Origin: a virus
Virus record (IMG/VR): IMGVR_UViG_3300032560_000079
Span: 1 to 32,822 of that record
Length of the DNA: 32,822 nt
Direction: 5' to 3' (one strand)
A program made the position numbers and the translations under genes. The notes under the pieces were generated by a model, which was not told where the DNA came from, made no database searches, and was given only the letters and a program-made list of their open reading frames with translations. Positions 23,562-29,078 of the stretch are shown here, in pieces. The number at the start of each line of letters is the position of its first letter. Positions within the stretch are counted from its first letter, which is position 1.

Positions 23562-23693
23562 TTAATCGGGTTTTGTGAAAGTTTCATTATCTTTAATTAC
23601 AAATATTTCAAAGTATAAGTACAACAAAAGAGTTATAAAGAATGCAAATGCACCCAATAGTAGTATTGACACAATTGTCAGGATATTAAGCAT
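23562..23693 (-). CDS. Small single-pass membrane protein
   Basis: A 43-aa protein: MLNILTIVSILLLGAFAFFITLLLYLYFEIFVIKD... One membrane helix fills residues 2-33, and a short polar tail follows. AAGAGGTTAA precedes the ATG, and the gene overlaps the end of the 98-aa gene by 16 bases. Small membrane proteins in early operons often alter host membranes or block superinfection, but no specific role can be given. Confidence 0.55.
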   Translation of the reverse strand: MLNILTIVSILLLGAFAFFITLLLYLYFEIFVIKDNETFTKPD

Positions 23694-23974
23694 TTAACCT
23701 CTTTTAACTTTTGAGTTACACCATCAAAGATAAATTCAACATTTTGTTTGCCGTATTTAGAAAACTCTAAGTATTCCCCAGTAGTTTTTTGATTAAAAAT
23801 GACATTGGCTGATATAGCAAAGTCCTGCGGTTCTGTCTTAATTCTAAATTGCACGGACCCATTAAAGTTTGGGCAAGCGCCATACACTTCTATCCAACCA
23901 TTTTTTGGACTGAAATACTCAATCTTTTCACCGTTTGCCCATGCTACTATTACGTCATAGTTTTTATGTTTCAT
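23678..23974 (-). CDS. Conserved-type phage protein (KHKNYDVIVAWANGEKIEY), unknown
   Basis: A 98-aa beta-rich protein. The opening KHKNYDVIVAWANGEKIEYFSPKNGWIEV belongs to a small domain (KH.D.I.AWA.GE.I....) common in phage proteins of unknown role. It has no membrane segment. The start overlaps the stop of the 90-aa gene (ATGA). Confidence 0.65.
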   Translation of the reverse strand: MKHKNYDVIVAWANGEKIEYFSPKNGWIEVYGACPNFNGSVQFRIKTEPQDFAISANVIFNQKTTGEYLEFSKYGKQNVEFIFDGVTQKLKEVKCLIS

Positions 23975-24243
23975 TTACTTTGTGCCTTTCTTAATATTGC
24001 ATTAGCAAATTCATATATACCATTAGTTACATTTTTTCCAATACCAGGTTCAGGACTAAAAGTTTTGAACCATTCTTTTTCTATTTCCTCATCTGTCAGA
24101 CTTACCCATTCTTTAGTTGGTGTATTAGCCTTTAACCATTCATTCATCATCTCACCAACTTCATTCCAGTTTTCTGCCTGACGTTCAATTAAATGCCAAG
24201 CAATGGCTCCATCCAAGCCCTTCAAATCTTGCTTAGTATCCAT
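23971..24243 (-). CDS. Unknown phage protein with EWVSLTDEEI motif
   Basis: A 90-aa protein. Helical N terminus (GAIAWHLIERQAENWNEVGEMMNEWLKAN), then KEWVSLTDEEIEKEW, a short motif that recurs in phage and moron proteins, followed by a helix (YEFANAILRKAQSK). The adjacent 52-aa gene contains KEWVGLTNEQI in the same strand, so the two probably descend from one motif-bearing ancestor. No function is known. Confidence 0.6.
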   Translation of the reverse strand: MDTKQDLKGLDGAIAWHLIERQAENWNEVGEMMNEWLKANTPTKEWVSLTDEEIEKEWFKTFSPEPGIGKNVTNGIYEFANAILRKAQSK

Positions 24244-24391
24244 TCTTTTCCTTTAATTTAGCTTCTATTGCTTTTGCTAATTTAGTTGGAAAACCTGCGT
24301 TTTTAATTACCAAATCAACAATTTGCTCATTAGTTAACCCTACCCATTCTTTAGGCTCACCCTGCTCTTGCTTTGGCGCATTTTTAGTCAT
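24233..24391 (-). CDS. Small protein with EWVGLTNEQI motif
   Basis: A 52-aa protein (MTKNAPKQEQGEPKEWVGLTNEQIVDLVIKNAGFPTKLAKAIEAKLKEKNGY). It shares its motif with the 90-aa gene downstream, which it overlaps by 11 bases. The start overlaps the stop of the 53-aa gene as ATGA. The upstream sequence AAGCGAACAAGA is a variant of the exact start cassette used by the two genes before it. Confidence 0.55.
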   Translation of the reverse strand: MTKNAPKQEQGEPKEWVGLTNEQIVDLVIKNAGFPTKLAKAIEAKLKEKNGY

Positions 24392-24549
24392 TCTTGTTCG
24401 CTTGCTTGTAAAGAATTTGTATAAATGTCTTGTAATTGCTTTGAAAGTTTATTTGAGTGATATGCCATTAAATCCATCAATCTATTTACTGACTTTACAA
24501 AACCTGTGTCCCTTCTGGTCATCTGTCTGCGCCATACCCTAATCTTCAT
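24388..24549 (-). CDS. Small basic helical protein, unknown
   Basis: A 53-aa protein (MKIRVWRRQMTRRDTGFVKSVNRLMDLMAYHSNKLSKQLQDIYTNSLQASEQE). The basic N terminus is followed by an amphipathic helix. Start and stop overlap neighbours (ATGA on both sides), and AAGGGGACAAGA precedes the ATG. No function is recognised. Confidence 0.55.
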   Translation of the reverse strand: MKIRVWRRQMTRRDTGFVKSVNRLMDLMAYHSNKLSKQLQDIYTNSLQASEQE

Positions 24550-24740
24550 TCTTGTCCCCTTGCTCTAATTTTGAACGCCATATTTTTTATATGCTCATCA
24601 GTAACTATGTTGTTGTAAACATAATCACACAATTTTGCACATTCCTCACGTTCGTCTTCAGCAATAGCATCAACAATAGTGCGTACCATACCCTCACTAA
24701 AGTGTTCTAAAAGTATCTGTACCGCTGTATCTTTAATCAT
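24546..24740 (-). CDS. Small acidic protein, unknown
   Basis: A 64-aa protein (MIKDTAVQILLEHFSEGMVRTIVDAIAEDEREECAKLCDYVYNNIVTDEHIKNMAFKIRARGQE). The EREECAKLCD segment is seen in many short phage proteins of unknown role. The start at 24740 is preferred to 24791 because AAGGGGACAAGA stands just before it, identical to the site used for the next gene. Confidence 0.6.
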   Translation of the reverse strand: MIKDTAVQILLEHFSEGMVRTIVDAIAEDEREECAKLCDYVYNNIVTDEHIKNMAFKIRARGQE

Positions 24741-24750
24741 TCTTGTCCCC

Positions 24751-25035
24751 TTAAAACATTGCTTGTCGCTTAGGCATACATTGAACATCAATAATAATGT
24801 CCGACATCATGCCTGAGATCATGCGTTTGCTCATGACTGGAACTGGGCGCATACCTCCAGCTTCGCATTCCATTGATGCTTGTATAACTTCATTACGGCT
24901 CATCTGCTGCGCTTGTGGGTCTACTCGTATAGGCACAATCGGAGGGTTTGTGTAAGTAGGCTGTACTGGCGCATCTAATCTTGGCGCTTGAGTTGCGCAC
25001 CCAGCTAATAAAAGTATTGGAATTAAATATTTCAT
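24751..25035 (-). CDS. Small lipoprotein
   Basis: A 94-aa protein with a lipoprotein signal peptide: MKYLIPILLLAGC with the lipobox LLAGC and the modified Cys at residue 13. The mature part is Pro-rich (APVQPTYTNPPIVPIRVDPQ) and carries two more Cys that could form a disulfide. It would be anchored in the periplasmic face of the inner or outer membrane. In an early operon, candidates are superinfection exclusion or envelope modification. An outer-membrane spanin is less likely because it is far from the lysis genes. Function unknown. Confidence 0.75.
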   Translation of the reverse strand: MKYLIPILLLAGCATQAPRLDAPVQPTYTNPPIVPIRVDPQAQQMSRNEVIQASMECEAGGMRPVPVMSKRMISGMMSDIIIDVQCMPKRQAMF

Positions 25036-25352
25036 ATGACCGCCTTTAATATACGTTGATTTCTGCCACTAGATCCTGGGCGCTTTTTGAATGTATCAAT
25101 TACCAAGCCTTTGCGCATAAGCGGTCTGAGCCGAGGAGATATTGAGCTTGGCCTTACATCAGGCAAATGCTTTTCTATCTCCTCCAAAATACACCCATCA
25201 GGAAACGCTTTAATAGCATCTAGAACGACTTTTTCCATGTTGGTCACGTCAATGCTTAAGGCAGCCTCTTTTGATGTGTCAGGGTCTGTTGCCCTAGCAA
25301 ATCCACGGCTAACCATTTCACTCAATTCTGCAAATATATTAAATGTTTTCAT
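25032..25352 (-). CDS. Winged-helix-like protein, possible transcription regulator
   Basis: A 106-aa protein. FARATDPDTSKEAA opens a conserved phage family. It is followed by a winged-helix pattern (EKVVLDAIKAFPDGCILEEIEKHLPDVRPSSISPRLRPLMRKGLVIDTFKKRPGSSGRNQRILKAV). The recognition helix would be VRPSSISPRLRPLMRKG. It is the first gene after the structured terminator 25378-25473, so it heads the accessory half of the left operon. DNA binding is likely; the target is unknown. Confidence 0.7.
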   Translation of the reverse strand: MKTFNIFAELSEMVSRGFARATDPDTSKEAALSIDVTNMEKVVLDAIKAFPDGCILEEIEKHLPDVRPSSISPRLRPLMRKGLVIDTFKKRPGSSGRNQRILKAVI

Positions 25353-25377
25353 AATTTACCTTTATTTATCTTAATTT

Positions 25378-25473
25378 AAAAAAATGGGCGGTTCGCATAA
25401 AGCAGCGTTTTCCATTTTCCAACAACTGACGAAGTAGTTATTTAACATGAGGCGCTAACCCTCATTACCGCCC
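25378..25473 (-). terminator. Multi-stem intrinsic terminator / structured RNA in the left operon
   Basis: On the minus strand, GGGCGGT (25473-25467) pairs with ACCGCCC (25392-25386), a 7-bp GC-rich outer stem, and A plus seven T follow directly (25384-25378). Inside lies another perfect 6-bp hairpin (ATGAGG/CCTCAT, 25465-25460 with 25452-25447, 7-base loop) and a UUCG-containing AACT/AGTT hairpin. It sits between the recombination genes and the accessory genes, where lambda has tL terminators. The large inner part is unusual for a simple terminator, so attenuation is possible. Confidence 0.7.
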
Positions 25474-25479
25474 TAAAAC

Positions 25480-25701
25480 TTAAAACCCAATATCATCTAC
25501 AGGTTTTTTCTCTCTTGGCTCATTCAAGTATGCCCAGCCAGACCAAGCAGGCTCACACACAGGAATGGTGTCAATCTTGAGCATTGGACCGTTCTTTGTC
25601 TCAATAATGGACCCGATTCGCTGATAGCGGTTCTTTTCTTGACCGTTTTGGTCTTTGTATTTACCCACTATTGCCGTAATTTCTGACGTAACTTTAGACA
25701 T
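25480..25701 (-). CDS. Conserved-type phage protein near recombination genes, unknown
   Basis: A 73-aa protein (MSKVTSEITAIVGKYKDQNGQEKNRYQRIGSIIETKNGPMLKIDTIPVCEPAWSGWAYLNEPREKKP). The pattern GKYKDxxGxEKxRYxxIGxxxxxxxGxxxxKxxxxPV..W.GWAxLxEP recurs in phage genomes next to exonuclease and annealing genes. It may be a small beta-barrel, perhaps single-strand DNA binding, but this is not established. It overlaps the exonuclease gene by 8 bases and is closed by the structured terminator. Confidence 0.65.
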   Translation of the reverse strand: MSKVTSEITAIVGKYKDQNGQEKNRYQRIGSIIETKNGPMLKIDTIPVCEPAWSGWAYLNEPREKKPVDDIGF

Positions 25702-26314
25702 TTATTTTCCTTAATTTTTCTACTTTTTCGTTTACTTCTACTAAAAACATGACTACTTCATTCTGCAGTTTCTTTGCGTAATCTTCATCTAACTCGATGC
25801 GCTGCACAAAGAGCTGCAAGTTTTCTGGCAGTCTTGGATCATAGCTCACAAAATCACACCATTTGCGACCAGTGCAAACCATTTGCCAGGTCATCTGAAC
25901 AATGTACTTAGATGGTACTTTTTGCGCCAATAATGTATCCAAATGCGTACTGGTGTTTGGGCATTTGATTTCTATGAGACCTTCACTCCCAACCAAACCG
26001 TCTGGGCTTGCACCAGCTTGTTCAATCATTGGATGCACAACAAACCCAACCTGGTTAACCATTTCGCCAGTCTTTAGCTCGTACTGCGCCCTGGCTAATG
26101 GTTCTGTCTCTGTGCCCCATTGCATTGCAGCGTTTGAGTAAGATTCCGCAGGTTTGCCAGTCAAAATCTCGCAAATAAGTTGCGCCTCATAATTGGCACG
26201 ACTGGCAGAGTAACCTGACTTTGTCGTAGCAATTACGTCCGCAACCCTGGATGCAGTTACTTTTCCGCAGCGAATAGCAAACCATTCGTCTGTTCCTTGC
26301 TCAATATCACTCAT
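25694..26314 (-). CDS. YqaJ-family (lambda-exonuclease-like) recombinase nuclease
   Basis: A 206-aa protein. QGTDEWFAIRCGKVTASRVADVI is the typical YqaJ opening. The PD-(D/E)XK centre is SPDGLV (D105) with LIEIKCP (E115, K117). The lambda-exo family digests one strand of double-stranded DNA 5' to 3', giving tails for an annealing protein. The partner here is the 188-aa gene upstream. ATG 26314 is chosen because it begins the conserved MSDIEQGTDEW, with GGGGGGTTG before it; ATG 26326 is an alternative. It overlaps the 64-aa gene by 8 bases. Confidence 0.9.
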   Translation of the reverse strand: MSDIEQGTDEWFAIRCGKVTASRVADVIATTKSGYSASRANYEAQLICEILTGKPAESYSNAAMQWGTETEPLARAQYELKTGEMVNQVGFVVHPMIEQAGASPDGLVGSEGLIEIKCPNTSTHLDTLLAQKVPSKYIVQMTWQMVCTGRKWCDFVSYDPRLPENLQLFVQRIELDEDYAKKLQNEVVMFLVEVNEKVEKLRKINV

Positions 26315-26501
26315 CAACCCCCCCATTTATGCCTCTTGGCTCAATCTTTTTAAACTCACGCTCTACAAGCATTGCATCTGCAACTTTGTAGGACAATTCA
26401 ATAACATCTTTGTTAACTGTCTTGCGACCAAAGATAATACCGATAAGCGCTTGGCTTGCAAAATAGTCTCTTAAATCAAGTCTGAAAATGTTTTCTCTCA
26501 T
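26307..26501 (-). CDS. Small conserved-type phage protein (DYFASQAL), unknown
   Basis: A 64-aa protein (MRENIFRLDLRDYFASQALIGIIFGRK...IELSYKVADAMLVEREFKK). The LRDYFAxxAL ... AYxVADAMLxER layout is typical of a frequent small phage protein of unknown role. It sits between the annealing protein and the exonuclease, and overlaps the upstream gene as ATGA. Confidence 0.65.
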   Translation of the reverse strand: MRENIFRLDLRDYFASQALIGIIFGRKTVNKDVIELSYKVADAMLVEREFKKIEPRGINGGVDE

Positions 26502-27064
26502 TTTTTACTCCCAAGTTTCTTTTTGATTTCGTCTTTTTTAACAATAAGTTTCTTTTGCCACTCTTTATCCCCATCTGTTGCAGCAATAGCTTGCACAAAT
26601 GCTTTTTGTAATGCCTCAATGGTCACGCACTCCTCAAACAGCGCCATGTAATCCAATAACTCAGATTCGTTAACCGTAGATTCTGGCTCCTCGCCTTGAG
26701 GTACATCTTCACCAGCGTAAATGTATAAACCAATACCATGCAAGGCCAATGATTTAGTCATGCAGCGCATGATGGCAGTATTGATCTGGAACGCATCTGG
26801 GTTGAGAATAGCCTTGTTGCGGTGGTCCATAACTGGAAGTTGGCAAGTCATTTGTTTGCCAAATAGCTGCGTAGTCACAAACACCATAGCAGTATTGTTT
26901 ATTTCCATGTAACATTTGCTGTTAAACATTTGTATATCCCAGGTTGCAGCAGGATCGGCCTCTAACGCCTTTGCCCATGCCCAAGCCCAACTCAGGTATG
27001 TAAGGTTACCTTTGCGCTCTGTGTGATCGTTTACGTTAAGTTTAAGCAGGTCATTGACGTTCAT
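26498..27064 (-). CDS. Single-strand DNA annealing protein (Sak3/DUF1071-like)
   Basis: A 188-aa protein. The opening NLTYLSWAWAWAKALEADPAATWDIQ, the TQLFGKQMTCQLPVMDHRNKAI segment and the ALHGIGLYIYAGEDVP end match the DUF1071 single-strand annealing family. It would anneal complementary strands during phage recombination and repair. With the YqaJ nuclease two genes downstream it makes a Red-like pair. The Lys-rich C terminus (KKDEIKKKLGSKK) may contact DNA. The start overlaps the previous gene (ATGA). Confidence 0.8.
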   Translation of the reverse strand: MNVNDLLKLNVNDHTERKGNLTYLSWAWAWAKALEADPAATWDIQMFNSKCYMEINNTAMVFVTTQLFGKQMTCQLPVMDHRNKAILNPDAFQINTAIMRCMTKSLALHGIGLYIYAGEDVPQGEEPESTVNESELLDYMALFEECVTIEALQKAFVQAIAATDGDKEWQKKLIVKKDEIKKKLGSKK

Positions 27065-27228
27065 AGAACCCCCAAGTAGCCAAGAATAATAATAACAACC
27101 GTGATGATTGCTGCAGCTGTAATAACGATCTTGTCTTCTTTGTCCATAGTGGTCTCAAAATTAGGTTGTGGGGAATCTGGGAATGCCTCTGCTAAAGTGC
27201 GAGGAAACTTGCGAGTTGTGTCATTCAT
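27061..27228 (-). CDS. Small tail-anchored membrane protein (FPRTLxEAF type)
   Basis: A 55-aa protein: MNDTTRKFPRTLAEAFPDSPQPNFETTMDKEDKIVITAAAIITVVIIILGYLGVL. One C-terminal membrane helix occupies about residues 35-55. The KFPRTLAEAF opening is common to many small membrane proteins of phages and bacterial prophages with unknown function. ATG 27228 has GAGGAGTCAGATT upstream. A longer reading from 27384 in the same frame is rejected because another small gene occupies that stretch. Confidence 0.7.
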   Translation of the reverse strand: MNDTTRKFPRTLAEAFPDSPQPNFETTMDKEDKIVITAAAIITVVIIILGYLGVL

Positions 27229-27388
27229 AATCTGACTCCTCACAAAGTTCACATCCTGGGTGATCAGGGTCACGACAGTCTGGGTTGTGACGTAAGAGGT
27301 TGTACCTAAGAGTTTGAAAGTTGACTGCAGCTTGTAGTGCATCAATTTCGTCTTGTATGCTGGGGTCAAAATAATTTCTATCATTCAT
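27221..27388 (-). CDS. Small Cys-containing protein, first gene of the left early operon
   Basis: A 55-aa protein (MNDRNYFDPSIQDEIDALQAAVNFQTLRYNLLRHNPDCRDPDHPGCELCEESDYE). Three Cys and several His lie close together near the C terminus (DCRDPDHPGCELC), a possible metal site. AAGGAAAATT precedes the ATG. It is the first gene behind the divergent control region. No function is recognised. Confidence 0.6.
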   Translation of the reverse strand: MNDRNYFDPSIQDEIDALQAAVNFQTLRYNLLRHNPDCRDPDHPGCELCEESDYE

Positions 27389-27535
27389 AATTTTCCTTAA
27401 TTTATCTAAACTTACTTGATATCAGTTGTGTGCTGATAATTGTTATTGTAAACACAAATTTACGGCATAGTGTTAATAAACATCAAAAATAATTAAAATA
27501 ATTAATTCTGTAAATAAATGTGTACAATAAACAAC
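27389..27535. promoter_or_regulatory. Divergent control region between left and right early operons
   Basis: A 147-base AT-rich gap between a minus-strand operon and the Cro-like gene on plus. It holds a dyad TATCAG-N7-CTGATA (27420-27438) and two inverted near-copies of TTATTGTA(A/C)ACA (27443-27454 on plus; 27519-27530 on minus, 11 of 12 identical). These are likely operators for the Cro-like protein. I cannot place promoter hexamers convincingly. Confidence 0.55.
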
Positions 27536-27697
27536 ATGGACAAACAATACTTTATAGAAAAAGCAGGCACACCTTCTAAGTTAGCCAGGTTGCTTGGTGT
27601 AACACGTCAAGCTGTTAATAATTGGCAACAAATACCTTCATTGCGAATATTTCAACTAAGAGTTTTGCGGCCTGAATGGTTTGACGTTATAAATTAG
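27536..27697 (+). CDS. Cro-like helix-turn-helix repressor
   Basis: A 53-aa protein (MDKQYFIEKAGTPSKLARLLGVTRQAVNNWQQIPSLRIFQLRVLRPEWFDVIN). Residues 12-31 (TPSKLARLLGVTRQAVNNWQ) form the helix-turn-helix of the Cro/YdaS type. The short length fits a Cro. It is the first gene of the right early operon and lies beside operator-like repeats, so it should repress both divergent promoters as in lambda. No CI partner gene is present next to it. No strong ribosome site is visible; ACAAC precedes the ATG. Confidence 0.75.
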   Translation: MDKQYFIEKAGTPSKLARLLGVTRQAVNNWQQIPSLRIFQLRVLRPEWFDVIN

Positions 27698-27738
27698 GAT
27701 ACAATCCAAACCGTTGTCGTGCAAAACAACAAGTTGAG

Positions 27739-27837
27739 GCCACTTAGAGCTAATTTCTGCTTTATCCAATAGACGTGGGAACGTATTGGATAGAGTTTGC
27801 ACCAGAGATTAGCCTTAAGTGGCTTTTTTGTTTTTTA
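27739..27837 (+). terminator. Long GNRA-capped hairpin ending in a T-run: terminator or structured RNA after cro
   Basis: The left arm 27739-27759 pairs with 27803-27823 over 21 positions, with one A-C mismatch and two G-U pairs. Inside, 27763-27770 pairs with 27785-27792 (8 bp), then a two-base bulge (A71, G72), ACGT/ACGT (27773-27776 with 27781-27784) and a GGGA loop, which fits the GNRA tetraloop rule. TTTTTTGTTTTTT follows at 27824-27836. This is much longer than a normal terminator and lies 42 bases after cro, where lambda has tR1. It could be a terminator, a stable small RNA, or a polymerase-modifying element. Confidence 0.75.
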
Positions 27838-28053
27838 AATGGCATCCGTACCCCACACGGAGCAGAGCGTTTGAATGGACGGCTTGGGACAAAACACCGC
27901 ACTCTGATACACCCCAGAGCAAAACGTGACCGAACTTGGTTTAGGTATCGGTAAAGCAATTGGTAGCTCAGGTGGAAAACTAGGCCAGTTGTATAAGCGA
28001 ATAAACCCGTCAAGCGCACTTGGGCTTTTTGTGTAGATAACTTAAGATTAATC
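27838..28053 (+). other. Non-coding stretch rich in hairpins before the replication genes
   Basis: No convincing gene lies in this 216-base stretch. Visible stems include TCCGT/ACGGA (loop ACCCCAC, from 27845), CTCTG/CAGAG (near 27900-27920), ACCGA/TCGGT (near 27929-27952), TGGTTTAG/CTAGGCCA with G-U pairs, and CAAG/CTTG followed by GGGCTTTTT at about 28011-28032, which resembles a terminator. It may be a structured leader or origin-associated RNA. A 118-codon minus-strand frame crosses it but looks spurious. Confidence 0.45.
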
Positions 28054-28131
28054 ATGATGAATAACAATATAGCTGGAGAGGGAATGGTACTATCCACCCT
28101 AGTAGAACCTATGGACAAACGATATGACTAA
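28054..28131 (+). CDS. Possible leader peptide before the replication genes
   Basis: A 25-codon open frame (MMNNNIAGEGMVLSTLVEPMDKRYD) ends in a TAA that overlaps the next gene's start by 8 bases. The overlap would allow coupled translation of the 77-aa gene, which has no strong ribosome site of its own. The ribosome site here is weak (TTAAGATTAATC). I include it as a tentative feature only. Confidence 0.3.
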   Translation: MMNNNIAGEGMVLSTLVEPMDKRYD

Positions 28132-28357
28132 AGATGAACTACAGTCTTATTTTAAAAAGCCCATTTCTTTAGATGAAGCAAAAAAAATGGGGTTAACTAA
28201 AGATCAAATTTACAATTCAGTAAAAAAAGGATGGCTAGTAAACATTAAAAGATTTGATGATTGGGGCAGAGTTATTAAAGGTAAAGGTTTATTTGTAATA
28301 CCTGGAAATAACGAACCTGAATACGATACAAAAACTTTACAAGGAATTTGGAAATGA
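28124..28357 (+). CDS. Unknown protein, N-terminal part of replication region
   Basis: A 77-aa Lys-rich protein (MTKDELQSYFKKPISLDEAKKMGLTKDQIYNSVKKGWLVNIKRFDDWGRVIKGKGLFVIPGNNEPEYDTKTLQGIWK). Residues 15-40 could form a winged or homeodomain-like helix pair (EAKKMGLTKDQIYNSVKKGWL), then beta-type segments. It is coupled to the O-like gene by an ATGA overlap. It may supply the DNA-binding half of a replication initiator that is one protein in other phages. That is an inference from order. Confidence 0.6.
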   Translation: MTKDELQSYFKKPISLDEAKKMGLTKDQIYNSVKKGWLVNIKRFDDWGRVIKGKGLFVIPGNNEPEYDTKTLQGIWK

Positions 28358-28710
28358 CATTTGAAGATTTTTGGAAAGCCTGGCCCAAGTCAACTCGCAA
28401 GGGCGGTAAGTCAGAATGTTTAAAAAAATGGCAGAAATACTACTGTGACACATGTTCTGACCAAATAATCAAACATGTGGAATGGATGAAGACTACGAAT
28501 GATTGGCGCAAAGACAATGGCTCCTTTATACCAGCGCCCCTTGTTTACCTTAACCAGCAGCGCTGGGATGGCGCTGAGATACCTGAAACAAGCGTAATGG
28601 TCCAAGAACGTGATCCTTACTTGGTTAAATTGGATGAGGAACGCAAGAACTTTATGCCCATGCCTGAGCACATCAGAGAAAAAATTAAGGGGATTGGTCG
28701 TGGAAATTAA
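28354..28710 (+). CDS. Replication initiation-like protein (C-terminal domain of phage O-type proteins)
   Basis: A 118-aa protein. The pattern FEDFWKAWPKSTRKGGKSECLKKWQKYY ... IIKHVEWMKTTNDWRKDNGSFIPAPLVYLNQQRWDG is the one seen at the C-terminal end of many phage replication proteins (F..FW..YP....K..A...W.K, then FIP.P..WLN..RW). Such domains recruit host helicase loading. Here it stands alone, without the usual N-terminal DNA-binding half. ATG 28354 has AAGGAATTTGG upstream; the TTG at 28348 is less likely. Confidence 0.75.
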   Translation: MTFEDFWKAWPKSTRKGGKSECLKKWQKYYCDTCSDQIIKHVEWMKTTNDWRKDNGSFIPAPLVYLNQQRWDGAEIPETSVMVQERDPYLVKLDEERKNFMPMPEHIREKIKGIGRGN

Positions 28711-28900
28711 AACAATATGGCAGCCAGTACCGCCCTGGCCTAAAAATGCAGAGCTTTTAGAAGCAAAATACGGTATTAAAGAGCGCTTGCCTAAAGTAAA
28801 AGAATCTTTAAAACACGAAATGCCCAGGCTTTACAAGGCGCTTGGCTATAGAAATACCAATGCAATGCGCAAATGGATTGTCAGAGATGGACCAGTTTGA
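28700..28900 (+). CDS. Small protein, unknown (GTG start)
   Basis: A 66-aa protein (VEIKTIWQPVPPWPKNAELLEAKYGIKERLPKVKESLKHEMPRLYKALGYRNTNAMRKWIVRDGPV). GTG 28700 has AAGGGG six bases upstream and overlaps the end of the O-like gene. The longer reading from 28610 lies mostly over that gene and is rejected. Helical, basic; no motif is recognised. Confidence 0.55.
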   Translation: MEIKTIWQPVPPWPKNAELLEAKYGIKERLPKVKESLKHEMPRLYKALGYRNTNAMRKWIVRDGPV

Positions 28901-29078
28901 CGAAATGTACGATGATACTGTAGAACTGTATGCGCACCTAGCGCAGCAGCCTGGCTGGGTTGAGTTTATTCGAGATCAAGTCAAGCAAAAGATGCAGAGT
29001 AACGTATTATTTACAAGGTTAGCGGAAGACGTAAAAAATAAGATACAGGAACAAAAAAATGCGCAAAGCAGCACGTAG
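28887..29078 (+). CDS. Small acidic-to-basic helical protein, unknown
   Basis: A 63-aa protein (MDQFDEMYDDTVELYAHLAQQPGWVEFIRDQVKQKMQSNVLFTRLAEDVKNKIQEQKNAQSST). Start ATG 28887 overlaps the upstream stop by 14 bases. The TTG at 28842 is a less likely start. The ORF overlaps the nuclease gene by 20 bases. It is helical with no recognised function. Confidence 0.55.
   Translation: MDQFDEMYDDTVELYAHLAQQPGWVEFIRDQVKQKMQSNVLFTRLAEDVKNKIQEQKNAQSST

Noticed and set aside
24751-25035. Lipoprotein as Rz1-like outer-membrane spanin
   Set aside because: It is more than 5 kb from the lysis genes, on a different operon, and no inner-membrane partner lies beside it.
27061-27384. 107-aa reading starting MIEIILTPAYKTK
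   Set aside because: Its first half overlaps a better gene in another frame (27221-27388) and the conserved protein begins at MNDTTRKFPRTL with its own ribosome site.
27739-27823. tRNA-like 7-bp acceptor stem GCCACTT/AAGTGGC
   Set aside because: The expected D and T arms, TTCRA loop and CCA context are missing; pairing continues past 7 bp as one long hairpin.
27839-28040. Plus-strand frame with two in-frame TGA codons (MASVPHTEQSV*MDGLGQNTAL*YTPEQN...)
   Set aside because: TGA clearly acts as stop in all other genes and there is no sign of recoding; the structured RNA explanation is simpler.
27762-28118. 118-aa minus-strand ORF MSIGSTRVDST...
   Set aside because: It runs antisense through the hairpin region and a likely plus-strand leader, has no ribosome site, and its composition looks random.
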